Shown here piece after piece: positions 1 to 9,117 of a DNA stretch of 50,047 nt. Location of the stretch: NCBI GenBank assembly GCA_938004015.1, contig CALKWU010000184.1, positions 1 through 50,047 of the forward strand. The letters are read 5' to 3'. The first letter of the stretch is position 1, and every line of letters starts with the position of its first letter. Source of the DNA: an uncultured Oceanobacillus sp. Its GTDB lineage: Bacteria > Bacillota > Bacilli > Bacillales > Amphibacillaceae. The translations under genes and the position numbers were made by a program. Below the pieces are notes generated by a model. That model saw nothing but the letters and a program-made list of their open reading frames with translations. It did no database searches and was not told the origin of the DNA.

Positions 1-16
1 ATTATTGGTTATCACT

Positions 17-44
17 TTGCAACTTGGAAAATTTGACGTATAAT
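17..44 (+). promoter_or_regulatory. SigA-type promoter of the ctsR operon
   Basis: A -35-like TTGCAA is separated by 16 bases from a perfect -10 TATAAT. Transcription would start near base 51, directly at the CtsR operator. No other good promoter lies between here and clpC, so this one probably serves the whole four-gene operon. The assignment rests on sequence match and context. Confidence 0.7.
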
Positions 45-52
45 AAAATTAA

Positions 53-75
53 AGTCAAAGATAGTCAAAGTCAAA
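53..75 (+). promoter_or_regulatory. CtsR operator (heptad direct repeat)
   Basis: Two AGTCAAA heptads are separated by three bases (GAT), which fits the known CtsR box RGTCAAA-NAN-RGTCAAA. A third partial GTCAAA follows at once. The box covers the expected transcription start, so bound CtsR dimer would block initiation. This implies negative autoregulation of ctsR-mcsA-mcsB-clpC, as established in B. subtilis. Confidence 0.85.
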
Positions 76-180
76 ACATAATAAAGTACACGCTGACTTT
101 TTCTCATACAACATCATCTCCTTTTGATTGCAAAAATTACGTCAAGAGAATCACGATTGTAAGAGAAGGGAGTTTTTAAG

Positions 181-645
181 ATGAGCAATATTTCGGATAT
201 CATTGAAGAATACTTGAAGAAAGTGTTGCAGTCGACAGGAAAAAATGCGATAGAAATCAAACGGAGCGAAATCGCCGACCAATTTCAGTGTGTACCTTCC
301 CAAATCAATTATGTCATCAATACGAGATTCACCTCGGAAAAAGGTTACATCGTGGAAAGCAAACGGGGGGGCGGTGGGTATATCCGGATTATGCGAGTCA
401 AGCATAAAGATAAAGCAGAATTGATCGATGAAATTATCAAGATGGTCAATCCACGCGTTTCCCAACAAGCTGCAGCCCATGTGTTGGAGAGATTACGTGA
501 AGAAGAGTTAATTACGGAACGGGAAGAAAAATTGATGTATAGTGCAATTGAAAGGGATTCATTGCCGTTTAAGTTGCCTGAGCGGGATGAAATAAGAGCA
601 CGAATTTTAACTTCGATGCTTCAAGCATTGAAATTTTTCAATTAG
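181..645 (+). CDS. ctsR: Transcriptional repressor CtsR
   Basis: This is the class III heat-shock repressor, which represses clp genes at normal temperature. The 154-residue length is typical. The N-terminal winged helix-turn-helix (about residues 1-75) contains the glycine-rich wing, with Lys61-Arg62 followed by four glycines. This loop is the known thermosensor, and its conserved Arg is the McsB phosphorylation site. The C-terminal part is the dimerisation and McsB/ClpC-interaction domain. The ATG follows the SD-like AAGGGAG by a normal distance. It is the first gene of a four-gene operon and its own operator lies upstream. Confidence 0.97.
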   Translation: MSNISDIIEEYLKKVLQSTGKNAIEIKRSEIADQFQCVPSQINYVINTRFTSEKGYIVESKRGGGGYIRIMRVKHKDKAELIDEIIKMVNPRVSQQAAAHVLERLREEELITEREEKLMYSAIERDSLPFKLPERDEIRARILTSMLQALKFFN

Positions 646-664
646 ATAATGGAAAAGGAGGGGC

Positions 665-1210
665 ATGCGCGTGCAATGTCAAGAATGCCAAAAACGACCG
701 GCCACTGTCCATTTTAAACAAATCATCAATGGGGAGAAAAAGGAATTCCATCTATGCGGTATTTGTGCTTTGGAAAAAGGCTATATGCAACCGCAGGATC
801 AAGCTTCTTCCCTCCATGATTTATTGACCGGTCTATTTAATTTTGATGCTTCGCCATTTGGTTCCCACGTTGCCGAACAAATAAAAGAAATTCAATGTCC
901 TGTTTGTCAATTGACTTTTTCGGCGTTCAAAGAAATGGGAAAGTTCGGGTGTGCGAACTGTTATGAAACTTTTTCCAAACAATTGGAGCCAATTTTGCGG
1001 CGTGTGCATGCAGGAAATACAACTCATGCAGGGAAAATACCGAAACGGACTGGTGGAAGCATTCAAAAAAAGCGTCAATTGGAGGAATATCGCAACCAAT
1101 TGAAGAAGTTAATCGAAGAAGAAGCATTTGAAGAAGCAGCGGTCATGAGAGATAAAATTAGAGCACTTGAAAAAGAAGTTCTGGAGCAAAAGGAGGAAAG
1201 GGAAGAATGA
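665..1210 (+). CDS. mcsA: McsA, activator of protein-arginine kinase McsB
   Basis: McsA is a zinc protein that binds and activates McsB and modulates CtsR. Four CXXC pairs are visible at Cys5/Cys8, Cys31/Cys34, Cys78/Cys81 and Cys96/Cys99, the expected zinc-binding set. Residues about 137-172 form a UVR-type coiled-coil motif, also found in UvrB and in the ClpC middle domain. The length of 181 residues is normal. ATG was chosen after a strong AAAGGAGGGG; a GTG two codons later is possible. Its end overlaps mcsB by four bases, suggesting translational coupling. Confidence 0.96.
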   Translation: MRVQCQECQKRPATVHFKQIINGEKKEFHLCGICALEKGYMQPQDQASSLHDLLTGLFNFDASPFGSHVAEQIKEIQCPVCQLTFSAFKEMGKFGCANCYETFSKQLEPILRRVHAGNTTHAGKIPKRTGGSIQKKRQLEEYRNQLKKLIEEEAFEEAAVMRDKIRALEKEVLEQKEEREE

Positions 1211-2268
1211 CGTTGGAGCATTTTTTGAATGAAGCGGTCAGCCCTTGGATGCGAGAAGAAGGCGCCGATAACGATATCGTGTTAAGCAGTCGCATCCGTT
1301 TAGCCCGAAACTTCGCTGACGTTTCTTACCCTACCCTCGGTAAGGAAGAGGAACTGAAAAAAGTGCATGATTTTATGAAAGAAACTTATGACAAAGTTTC
1401 TTTCAAAGATTATCATCATTTCCATTTCATTCCTCTGAAAGGCTTATCGGAAATCGAAACACAGATTTTGATTGAAAAACATTTGATCAGTCCAAATTTG
1501 ACGAAATTTCCTGAAGCTGCAGTCATTATTTCGGAAAACGAACAAGCTTCCATTATGATCAATGAGGAAGATCATTTGCGTATCCAGTTGTACTTCCCTG
1601 GACTCCAGCTTAAAGAAGGACTAGAAAAAGCTTTTGAATTGGACGATTGGATAGAGGAAAGAGTAGATTATGCATTTGATGAGAAGTTCGGTTATTTGAC
1701 GAGCTGCCCGACCAATGTCGGCACAGGAATGCGGGCTTCCGTCATGATGCATTTACCTGCCCTTGTCATTACAAAACAACTGAATCGGATGATTCCGGCG
1801 ATTAACCAATTTGGTTTGGTCGTCCGGGGGATTTACGGAGAAGGCAGTGAATCATTAGGGAATATTTTCCAAATATCGAATCAAATCACCCTTGGAAAAT
1901 CCGAACATGATATCGTCCTTGATTTGATTGGCGTCGTAAAACAGTTGATCGAACAGGAAAGGTTGGCCCGGAAATACATTTATGAGCAACTGGGAATCAG
2001 TTTGCAAGATAAAATATTCCGGTCATATGGAAAATTGAAATTTGCAAGGATCATGGATTCAAAAGAAGCAATGGAATGCATTTCAAATGTGCGTTTAGGA
2101 ATAGACATGGGTATGATTGATAATATATCAAAAACGATTTTGAATGAATTGATGATTGTAACACAGCCCGGCTTTTTGCAACATTATGCAAAAAGAAGAT
2201 TGACACCGGGAGAACGAGACATTTTCCGTGCATCCCTGATCAGGGAACGATTAGCATTGGAGAAATAG
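1207..2268 (+). CDS. mcsB: Protein-arginine kinase McsB
   Basis: McsB phosphorylates arginine residues on CtsR and misfolded proteins, and pArg tags substrates for ClpCP. It belongs to the ATP:guanido phosphotransferase family. The phosphagen-kinase motif SSRIRLARN is near residue 27. The catalytic cysteine is Cys167, in YLTSCPTNVGTG, matching the position known in B. subtilis. The 353-residue length is close to the family norm (B. subtilis 363). The start overlaps the mcsA stop (ATGA). The C-terminal pArg-binding region appears intact. Confidence 0.97.
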   Translation: MTLEHFLNEAVSPWMREEGADNDIVLSSRIRLARNFADVSYPTLGKEEELKKVHDFMKETYDKVSFKDYHHFHFIPLKGLSEIETQILIEKHLISPNLTKFPEAAVIISENEQASIMINEEDHLRIQLYFPGLQLKEGLEKAFELDDWIEERVDYAFDEKFGYLTSCPTNVGTGMRASVMMHLPALVITKQLNRMIPAINQFGLVVRGIYGEGSESLGNIFQISNQITLGKSEHDIVLDLIGVVKQLIEQERLARKYIYEQLGISLQDKIFRSYGKLKFARIMDSKEAMECISNVRLGIDMGMIDNISKTILNELMIVTQPGFLQHYAKRRLTPGERDIFRASLIRERLALEK

Positions 2269-2280
2269 GAGGGGTTTTAC

Positions 2281-4710
2281 ATGATGTTTGGACGTTTTAC
2301 AGAAAGGGCGCAGAAAGTGCTTGCCTTATCTCAGGAAGAGGCAGTCCGACTTGGTCATAACAATATCGGGACAGAGCATATTTTATTAGGATTACTTCGG
2401 GAAGGGGAAGGAATCGCCGCTAAAGCTCTGCAGTCTCTGGGTGTCCAAGTCGAAAAAATCCAAGAAGAAGTGGAACGATTGATTGGCGTCGGAAAACAGC
2501 CGATGCAAACCATCCACTACACGCCACGGGCGAAAAAAGTCGTGGAATTGTCTCAAGATGAAGCGAGAAAGCTCGGGCATTCCTATGTTGGGACAGAACA
2601 TATTTTATTAGGTCTCATCCGTGAAGGTGAAGGTGTCGCTGCCCGGGTGTTGAACAACTTAGGGGTCAGTTTGAACAGAGCCCGTCAACAAGTGTTGAAA
2701 CTGCTCGGCAGCAATGAGTCCCAGGCCGGAAGAAGAGCACGTCCGGGACAACAAGCGAATGCGAGTACGCCGACTTTGGATTCCCTTGCCCGGGATTTGA
2801 CGGCGAGTGCCCGGGAAGGAAAAATTGATCCGGTAATTGGGCGTGCTAAAGAAATCGAGCGCGTTATTCAAGTATTGAGCCGTCGGACGAAAAACAACCC
2901 GGTATTGATCGGCGAACCGGGGGTCGGTAAAACGGCAGTGGCAGAAGGATTGGCGCAACAAATAGTGGATAATGAAGTGCCGGAAACGCTCAGGGATAAA
3001 CGGGTCATGACCCTCGATATGGGAACGGTTGTCGCCGGAACGAAATATCGTGGTGAATTTGAAGACCGTTTGAAAAAGGTGATGGAAGAAATCCGTCAAG
3101 CGGGAAACATCATCCTGTTCATCGATGAACTCCACACCTTGATTGGTGCAGGTGGAGCAGAAGGGGCCATTGACGCTTCAAATATTTTAAAACCATCCCT
3201 TGCCCGGGGAGAGCTGCAATGTGTTGGAGCGACTACGATTGATGAATACCGTAAATATATTGAAAAAGATGCCGCATTGGAACGACGCTTCCAGCCGATT
3301 CAAGTGGATGAACCGACAGTGGAAGAGACGATTGAAATTTTGAAAGGTCTCCGTGACCGTTATGAAGCCCATCATCGGGTATCGATCACCGATGAGGCGA
3401 TTGAAGCAGCGGCTACGTTATCTGACCGTTACATTACGGATCGGTTTTTGCCGGATAAAGCGATCGACTTGATCGATGAAGCGGGCTCGAAAGTTCGCCT
3501 CCGCTCATATACGATTCCGCCAAACTTGAAAGAGTTGGAACAGAAGCTGGAAGAAGTGAGAAAAGAAAAAGATGCAGCGGTGCAAAGCCAGGAATTTGAG
3601 AAAGCTGCAGCTTTACGGGATACCGAACAAAAGTATCGGGAAGAGCTGGAAAAAACGAAAAATGAATGGAAAGAAAAACAAGGTCAAATGGATTCGGAAG
3701 TGACGGTTGAAGACATTGCGAGCGTCGTTTCCGTCTGGACGGGAGTACCGGTTTCCAAATTGACGAAAGATGAAACCGAACGGCTCCTCAACATGGAAGA
3801 AATCCTCCATGAGCGGGTCATCGGCCAAGAAGAGGCGGTAAAAGCGATTTCCACCGCAATCCGCCGGGCACGTTCCGGATTGAAAGATCCGAAGCGTCCG
3901 ATTGGCTCATTCATTTTCCTCGGGCCAACCGGAGTCGGTAAAACTGAACTGGCGAGAGCTTTGGCGGAGGTGATGTTTGCCGATGAAGACGCGATGATCC
4001 GCATTGATATGTCGGAGTATATGGAAAGACATTCGACGGCACGGCTTGTCGGATCACCTCCAGGTTATGTCGGCTATGAAGAAGGTGGACAACTGACGGA
4101 AAAGGTAAGAAGAAAACCGTACTCTGTTGTTCTTCTCGATGAAATCGAAAAAGCCCATCCGGAAGTTTTCAATATTTTACTGCAAGTACTGGAAGATGGG
4201 CGCTTGACGGATTCAAAAGGAAGAACTGTCGACTTCCGCAATACGATCATCATTATGACGTCGAACGTCGGTGCAAGTGAATTGCGCCGGAATAAATACG
4301 TCGGCTTCAATGTAGCGGATGAAGATGAAAAACATGCAGATATGAAAGCAAAAGTGATGGATGAACTGAAAAAAGCGTTCCGTCCGGAGTTTTTAAACCG
4401 GATTGACGAAACGATCGTTTTCCATGCTTTAGAAAAGAAACACATGAAGGATATTGTCCTACTGATGTTGAATGAATTAAAAGAGAGATTAAAAGAACAA
4501 GACATCGAATTCGATATGACTGATAAAGCAGTGGAAAAAATAGCAAACGAAGGGTTCGATCCGGAATATGGAGCGAGACCATTACGTCGTGCGATCCAAC
4601 AACATATAGAAAACATGCTGTCGGAGGAACTATTAAAAGGGACGATTCAAAAAGGACAGCGTGTGAAAATCGGCTTGAATCCAAAAGGTGAATTTACGAT
4701 TTTGAAATGA
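2281..4710 (+). CDS. clpC: ATP-dependent Clp protease ATPase subunit ClpC
   Basis: ClpC is the Hsp100 unfoldase that feeds ClpP and removes arginine-phosphorylated proteins. Two N-terminal Clp repeats (about residues 1-145) precede AAA+ module 1 with Walker A GEPGVGKT at 211-218. A coiled-coil middle domain with a UVR motif lies at about 410-460, and AAA+ module 2 has Walker A GPTGVGKT at 548-555. At 809 residues it matches B. subtilis ClpC (810). Two adjacent ATGs exist and the first is used here. It is the last gene before a strong terminator. Confidence 0.98.
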   Translation: MMFGRFTERAQKVLALSQEEAVRLGHNNIGTEHILLGLLREGEGIAAKALQSLGVQVEKIQEEVERLIGVGKQPMQTIHYTPRAKKVVELSQDEARKLGHSYVGTEHILLGLIREGEGVAARVLNNLGVSLNRARQQVLKLLGSNESQAGRRARPGQQANASTPTLDSLARDLTASAREGKIDPVIGRAKEIERVIQVLSRRTKNNPVLIGEPGVGKTAVAEGLAQQIVDNEVPETLRDKRVMTLDMGTVVAGTKYRGEFEDRLKKVMEEIRQAGNIILFIDELHTLIGAGGAEGAIDASNILKPSLARGELQCVGATTIDEYRKYIEKDAALERRFQPIQVDEPTVEETIEILKGLRDRYEAHHRVSITDEAIEAAATLSDRYITDRFLPDKAIDLIDEAGSKVRLRSYTIPPNLKELEQKLEEVRKEKDAAVQSQEFEKAAALRDTEQKYREELEKTKNEWKEKQGQMDSEVTVEDIASVVSVWTGVPVSKLTKDETERLLNMEEILHERVIGQEEAVKAISTAIRRARSGLKDPKRPIGSFIFLGPTGVGKTELARALAEVMFADEDAMIRIDMSEYMERHSTARLVGSPPGYVGYEEGGQLTEKVRRKPYSVVLLDEIEKAHPEVFNILLQVLEDGRLTDSKGRTVDFRNTIIIMTSNVGASELRRNKYVGFNVADEDEKHADMKAKVMDELKKAFRPEFLNRIDETIVFHALEKKHMKDIVLLMLNELKERLKEQDIEFDMTDKAVEKIANEGFDPEYGARPLRRAIQQHIENMLSEELLKGTIQKGQRVKIGLNPKGEFTILK

Positions 4711-4740
4711 TTCATCAATAAGTTGAGACATCTTGGTGTC

Positions 4741-4816
4741 ATCCGAACAATCTATGAAGTTGCAACGGACCGTCCATAAAGGGGAGAGGGCGGTCCGAGG
4801 CCATGTTCGGATTTTT
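4741..4816 (+). terminator. Compound Rho-independent terminator after clpC
   Basis: An outer stem ATCCGAACA / TGTTCGGAT encloses an inner stem CGGACCGTCC / GGGCGGTCCG with one G-T wobble. The outer stem runs straight into TTTTT. It closes the ctsR operon. The nested architecture is more elaborate than a minimal terminator. Confidence 0.85.
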
Positions 4817-4994
4817 CTTCAACCTTTTTGTCCCTATCTATGTTTACTCTTGAACATCTTGATGATATAGGGTGTGAAATATCTCCATACACTTAAATTA
4901 TGGAATAATTTAGGAAAACAGTTGCGAAATTGAAATTATGATGTAACCTATTATCAACATTATTCGTTTACAATAGAAGAAGGGATCGAATACA

Positions 4995-6359
4995 GTGGCT
5001 AAGCGTAAAAATAAATTCGTCTGCCAAGATTGCGGCTATGAATCGCCGAAGTGGATGGGCAGATGTCCTGGCTGTGGCACTTTCAATACGATGATTGAAG
5101 AAATCGAATCTGCCGGAGCCAGACATATGGCTGATAGGAATCGGACGATCAGTTCACCGGAGCGGATTACCGAACTTGCGTCACAAAGAGAACTACGAAT
5201 CACGACTGACATGAAAGAATTCAATCGAGTGCTTGGCGGCGGCATTGTACCGGGATCCCTCGTATTGATCGGCGGTGATCCTGGAATTGGAAAATCGACA
5301 TTACTGCTACAAATTTCTGCGCAGCTTGCGAAGAAAAAATCAAGGGTTCTCTACGTGTCGGGGGAAGAGTCGACGAGACAGACAAAACTTCGGGCCGATC
5401 GTTTAGGGATTCAAGAAACGGAACTATTTGTACTCAGTGAAACGAATTTATATGATATCGGACAACAAATTGAAAAGTTGCAACCTAAATTCGTCATCAT
5501 CGATTCAATCCAAACGATTTATCGGGAAGAAGTATCCAGCGCACCGGGAAGTGTCTCTCAAGTTCGGGAAAGCACAGGAGAACTTATGCGCATCGCAAAA
5601 ACGAACCATATTTCCATTTTCATCGTCGGCCATGTGACGAAAGAAGGGGCTATCGCCGGCCCGCGGCTCTTGGAGCATATGGTGGATACGGTTTTATATT
5701 TTGAAGGTGAAAGGCATCATACGTATCGTATTTTACGTAGTGTCAAAAATCGTTTCGGCAGTACGAATGAAATGGGAATCTTTGAAATGCGTGAAGAGGG
5801 CTTGCGTGAAGTGATAAACGCCTCGGAAATTTTCTTGGAAGAAAGAAAATCGGGAATGGCTGGTTCCACCGTTGTTGCATCAATGGAAGGGACAAGACCG
5901 ATATTAGTCGAAATACAAGCTTTGATTTCTCCTTCCAGTTTCGGAAATCCTCGGAGGATGGCAACGGGTATCGACTCAAACCGTGTAGCGCTCATCATGG
6001 CGGTGCTGGAAAAGCGGGCAGGTTATATGTTGCAAAACCAGGATGCATATTTGAAAGTGGCTGGTGGCGTGAAGTTGGATGAACCTGCGATAGACTTAGC
6101 CATTGCGATTAGTATCGCCTCGAGCTTCCGCGATCTCCCGACAGAGCCGAAAGACATTTTCATCGGTGAAGTCGGCCTCACTGGAGAAATAAGACGAGTA
6201 TCCCGAATTGAACAGCGTGTCCAAGAAGCGAGAAAACTCGGCTTTAATCGGGTGATTTGTCCAAAACACAATTTGGAAGGCTGGACGATCCCTGAAGATA
6301 TTCAAGTCATCGGTGTGTCCACCATTCAAGAAGCGTTGGAAGTCGGACTTGGAAGATGA
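4995..6359 (+). CDS. radA: DNA repair protein RadA (Sms)
   Basis: RadA is a RecA-like branch-migration helicase that helps process recombination intermediates. The N-terminal zinc ribbon uses Cys10, Cys13, Cys24 and Cys27. Walker A is GGDPGIGKST at 93-102, the diagnostic KNRFG motif is near residue 252, and a Lon-protease-like domain forms the C-terminal third. The length of 454 residues is usual. The start is GTG, about a dozen bases after AAGGG. In B. subtilis the c-di-AMP synthase gene disA follows immediately; here it is absent and yacL comes next. Confidence 0.97.
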   Translation: MAKRKNKFVCQDCGYESPKWMGRCPGCGTFNTMIEEIESAGARHMADRNRTISSPERITELASQRELRITTDMKEFNRVLGGGIVPGSLVLIGGDPGIGKSTLLLQISAQLAKKKSRVLYVSGEESTRQTKLRADRLGIQETELFVLSETNLYDIGQQIEKLQPKFVIIDSIQTIYREEVSSAPGSVSQVRESTGELMRIAKTNHISIFIVGHVTKEGAIAGPRLLEHMVDTVLYFEGERHHTYRILRSVKNRFGSTNEMGIFEMREEGLREVINASEIFLEERKSGMAGSTVVASMEGTRPILVEIQALISPSSFGNPRRMATGIDSNRVALIMAVLEKRAGYMLQNQDAYLKVAGGVKLDEPAIDLAIAISIASSFRDLPTEPKDIFIGEVGLTGEIRRVSRIEQRVQEARKLGFNRVICPKHNLEGWTIPEDIQVIGVSTIQEALEVGLGR

Positions 6360-6439
6360 TGACCGGAAAGAACGTCGCAACGGTCATAAGGGGTTATAAA
6401 TAGAAAATAAAGGTAATAATATCATTAGGAGGTGATCAT

Positions 6440-7531
6440 ATGATGAAAAATGTAGTCCATATCTTTTTTATCGTCCTAGGCGGGACGATCGGTTATTTAT
6501 ATATCCCGGTCATCATCGAGCTATTGAATTTAGATTTGGAATGGTTAACGAATCCTTATTTCGGAATGGTTGTCGGTGCAATTTTATTATTTATTTTTTC
6601 ATACTTCATTACCGATTATATTATGAATTTCTTCAAATGGATTGAAGAAACCCTCATCAAGCTGCCGGCTATGGATTTATTATTCGGTAGTTTAGGAATG
6701 ATCGTCGGTCTCGTCATATCATATCTCGTAACGATGCCACTACAAGATATCAACATCCATATCGTCTCTCAGGTGCTTCCGATCTTCATCACGATTTTTC
6801 TCGGTTATCTAGGTTTCCGGGTAGGATTTCGCCGAAGGGAAGAATTTTCCAGTTTACTGAAAACAGGTAAAAAGGAAAAAGCGAAACCGGCGCAAACAGA
6901 AGATGAGATGGAAAAAAGTATTTCAAGACCGAAGATCCTTGATACGAGTGTCATTATTGATGGTAGAATTGCAGATATTTGCAGCACCGGTTTCCTTGAG
7001 GGCACGTTGGTCATTCCTCAATTCGTCTTAGGGGAACTACAGCATATCGCCGATTCATCGGATACGTTAAAAAGGAATCGTGGCCGTCGGGGGTTAGACG
7101 TGCTTAATCGAATCCAAAAAGAATTGCCGATCAAAGTGGAAATTTTCGATGGGGATTTTGAAGAAATTGCTGAAGTCGACAGTAAATTGATTAAACTGGC
7201 CAAGAAAACCAATGGTATTGTCGTGACGAACGATTTCAATTTGAACAAAGTATGCGATTTGCAGCAAGTCCCGGTGTTGAATATCAACGATTTGGCGAAT
7301 GCGGTGAAACCGGTGGTGCTCCCTGGTGAAGAACTGACCGTCCAAGTGATTAAAGATGGGAAAGAACAGAGACAAGGCATCGCATATTTGGATGATGGAA
7401 CGATGATTGTCGTTGAAGAAGGCCGAGACTATATCGGCAAAACGATTGAGGTCATCATCACAAGTGTCTTACAAACTTCCGCAGGCAGAATGATCTTCGC
7501 TAAACCGAAAACACTTGAAAAAGCACTGTAA
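6440..7531 (+). CDS. yacL: PIN/TRAM-domain membrane protein YacL
   Basis: Four hydrophobic segments (about residues 5-30, 40-62, 78-100 and 105-130) are followed by a cytoplasmic PIN ribonuclease-like domain. That domain begins with ILDTSVIIDGRIADI, whose acidic residues would bind metal. A C-terminal TRAM-like RNA-binding segment ends the protein. It belongs to the conserved YacL family, whose function is not well settled. The SD AGGAGGTGAT is nearly perfect. Two adjacent ATGs exist and the first is used. It is flanked directly by radA and gltX. Confidence 0.93.
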   Translation: MMKNVVHIFFIVLGGTIGYLYIPVIIELLNLDLEWLTNPYFGMVVGAILLFIFSYFITDYIMNFFKWIEETLIKLPAMDLLFGSLGMIVGLVISYLVTMPLQDINIHIVSQVLPIFITIFLGYLGFRVGFRRREEFSSLLKTGKKEKAKPAQTEDEMEKSISRPKILDTSVIIDGRIADICSTGFLEGTLVIPQFVLGELQHIADSSDTLKRNRGRRGLDVLNRIQKELPIKVEIFDGDFEEIAEVDSKLIKLAKKTNGIVVTNDFNLNKVCDLQQVPVLNINDLANAVKPVVLPGEELTVQVIKDGKEQRQGIAYLDDGTMIVVEEGRDYIGKTIEVIITSVLQTSAGRMIFAKPKTLEKAL

Positions 7532-7563
7532 ACAAGGTATAACTTATAAAGGATAAGTTTCGG

Positions 7564-7592
7564 AAAGTGATAACATTGATTGTTATCACTTT
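7564..7592 (+). terminator. Perfect 12-bp hairpin between yacL and gltX
   Basis: AAAGTGATAACA and TGTTATCACTTT form a perfect inverted repeat around a five-base loop, followed by only a short, interrupted T run (TCTTCC). It may end radA-yacL transcripts. The AT-rich symmetric palindrome could equally be a protein-binding site controlling gltX. The terminator reading is preferred only moderately. Confidence 0.5.
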
Positions 7593-7635
7593 TCTTCCAG
7601 ATAAGGAGAGATTTTAAGAAAAGAGGGGAAACATC

Positions 7636-9102
7636 ATGACGAATGAAGTTCGGGTCCGCTATGCACCAAGCCCGACTGGCCAATTGCACATTGGAAATGC
7701 AAGGACGGCACTATTCAACTATTTGTTTGCTAAACATTATGATGGAAAATTCATTATCCGTACAGAAGATACAGACGAGAAACGGAATGTGGAAGGCGGG
7801 GAGGAAAGCCAACTCCGCTATTTGAAATGGTTAGGGATTGAATGGGATGAAGGCCCAGATATCGGTGGTGAATATGGACCTTACCGGCAAACAGAACGGT
7901 TGGATATTTATAAAAAATATGTGGACGAACTGTTGGAGCGGGGTCTTGCTTATAAATGCTATATGACGGAAGAAGAGCTCGAAGAAGAGCGCGAGGCGCA
8001 ACGGGCAAGAGGTGAAGTGCCGAAATACTCCGGAAAACACCGCAATCTCACAGAAGAACAGATTGCCGCTTTTGAACAGGAAGGCAGAAAACCGAGCATC
8101 CGTTTCCGCGTTCCTGATGATAAAACCTATACATTCAACGATATCGTACGTGGGGAAATCACTTTTGAATCAAGTGACTTCGGGGATTGGGTCATCGTAA
8201 AGAAAAACGGCATTCCGACATATAACTTCGCCGTAGCGGTTGATGACCATTTGATGAACATCACCCATGTTCTGCGTGGTGAGGAACATATTTCCAATAC
8301 ACCGAAACAGATGATGATTTATGAAGCTTTTGGTTGGGAACAACCGAAATTCGGCCACATGACGCTCATCTTGAACGAAAACCGGAAAAAATTGAGTAAG
8401 CGGGACGAGCATATCGTCCAATTCATCGAGCAATACCGTAATCTTGGCTATCTTCCGGAAGCGATGTTCAATTTCATCAGTCTGCTCGGCTGGTCTCCTG
8501 GTGGAGAAGAGGAGATTTTCGATAAAGAAACGTTAATTAAAATATTCGATCCGGATAGACTATCCATCTCAGCGGCTATATTCGACCAGAAAAAGCTCCA
8601 ATGGATGAACAACGAATACATCAAAAATTCAGAGTTGGATACCGTAATCGATTTGGCGATGCCACATCTCATCGCAGCCGGAAAACTTCCAGAAAATATG
8701 GATGAGGACAAACGCGAATGGGCGGAAAAAGTCATTGCATTATATCGTGAACAATTACGCTACGGTCAAGAAATTGTCGAGCTTACAGAGTTGTTTTTCA
8801 CTGAGGAAATCGTGTATGACGAAGCGGCGATGAACGTACTGAAAGAGGAACAAGTTCCGGAAGTGTTGCAAACTTTCAGAAGCAAGCTCGATCAGTTGGA
8901 GTTATTCACAGCAGAAGAAATCCAGGCACAAATGAAAGCGACCCAAAAAGAAACAGGACATCGGGGGAAAAAGTTGTTCATGCCGATTCGTGTGGCAACT
9001 ACTGGCAAGACGCACGGACCTGAACTGCCGCTTGCGATTGAACTTCTCGGGAAGGACGTTGTGTTGACACGACTCGATCATGTGCTGGAAGAAATCATTT
9101 AA
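7636..9102 (+). CDS. gltX: Glutamate-tRNA ligase
   Basis: GltX charges tRNA-Glu and, in most Bacillales, also mischarges tRNA-Gln for the GatCAB amidotransferase. It is a class I synthetase. The HIGH-type signature PSPTGQLHIG is at residues 11-20 and the KMSKS-type loop KLSKR at 252-256. The anticodon-binding helical domain follows. The length of 488 residues is close to B. subtilis (483). The ATG follows AGAGGGG. It lies directly upstream of the cysteine T-box. The ispD and ispF genes that precede gltX in B. subtilis are absent. Confidence 0.98.
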   Translation: MTNEVRVRYAPSPTGQLHIGNARTALFNYLFAKHYDGKFIIRTEDTDEKRNVEGGEESQLRYLKWLGIEWDEGPDIGGEYGPYRQTERLDIYKKYVDELLERGLAYKCYMTEEELEEEREAQRARGEVPKYSGKHRNLTEEQIAAFEQEGRKPSIRFRVPDDKTYTFNDIVRGEITFESSDFGDWVIVKKNGIPTYNFAVAVDDHLMNITHVLRGEEHISNTPKQMMIYEAFGWEQPKFGHMTLILNENRKKLSKRDEHIVQFIEQYRNLGYLPEAMFNFISLLGWSPGGEEEIFDKETLIKIFDPDRLSISAAIFDQKKLQWMNNEYIKNSELDTVIDLAMPHLIAAGKLPENMDEDKREWAEKVIALYREQLRYGQEIVELTELFFTEEIVYDEAAMNVLKEEQVPEVLQTFRSKLDQLELFTAEEIQAQMKATQKETGHRGKKLFMPIRVATTGKTHGPELPLAIELLGKDVVLTRLDHVLEEII

Positions 9103-9117
9103 GCTCAAGCAATCCGG

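Noticed and set aside
2659..3135. Antisense open frame of 158 codons inside clpC
   Set aside because: It mirrors the codon pattern of clpC on the other strand. The same holds for the other long antisense frames inside rpoB, rpoC, fusA and cysS.
6360..6439. A remnant of disA
   Set aside because: The 80-base gap holds only a short GACCG/CGGTC repeat and the yacL SD. No DisA-like peptide appears in any frame.
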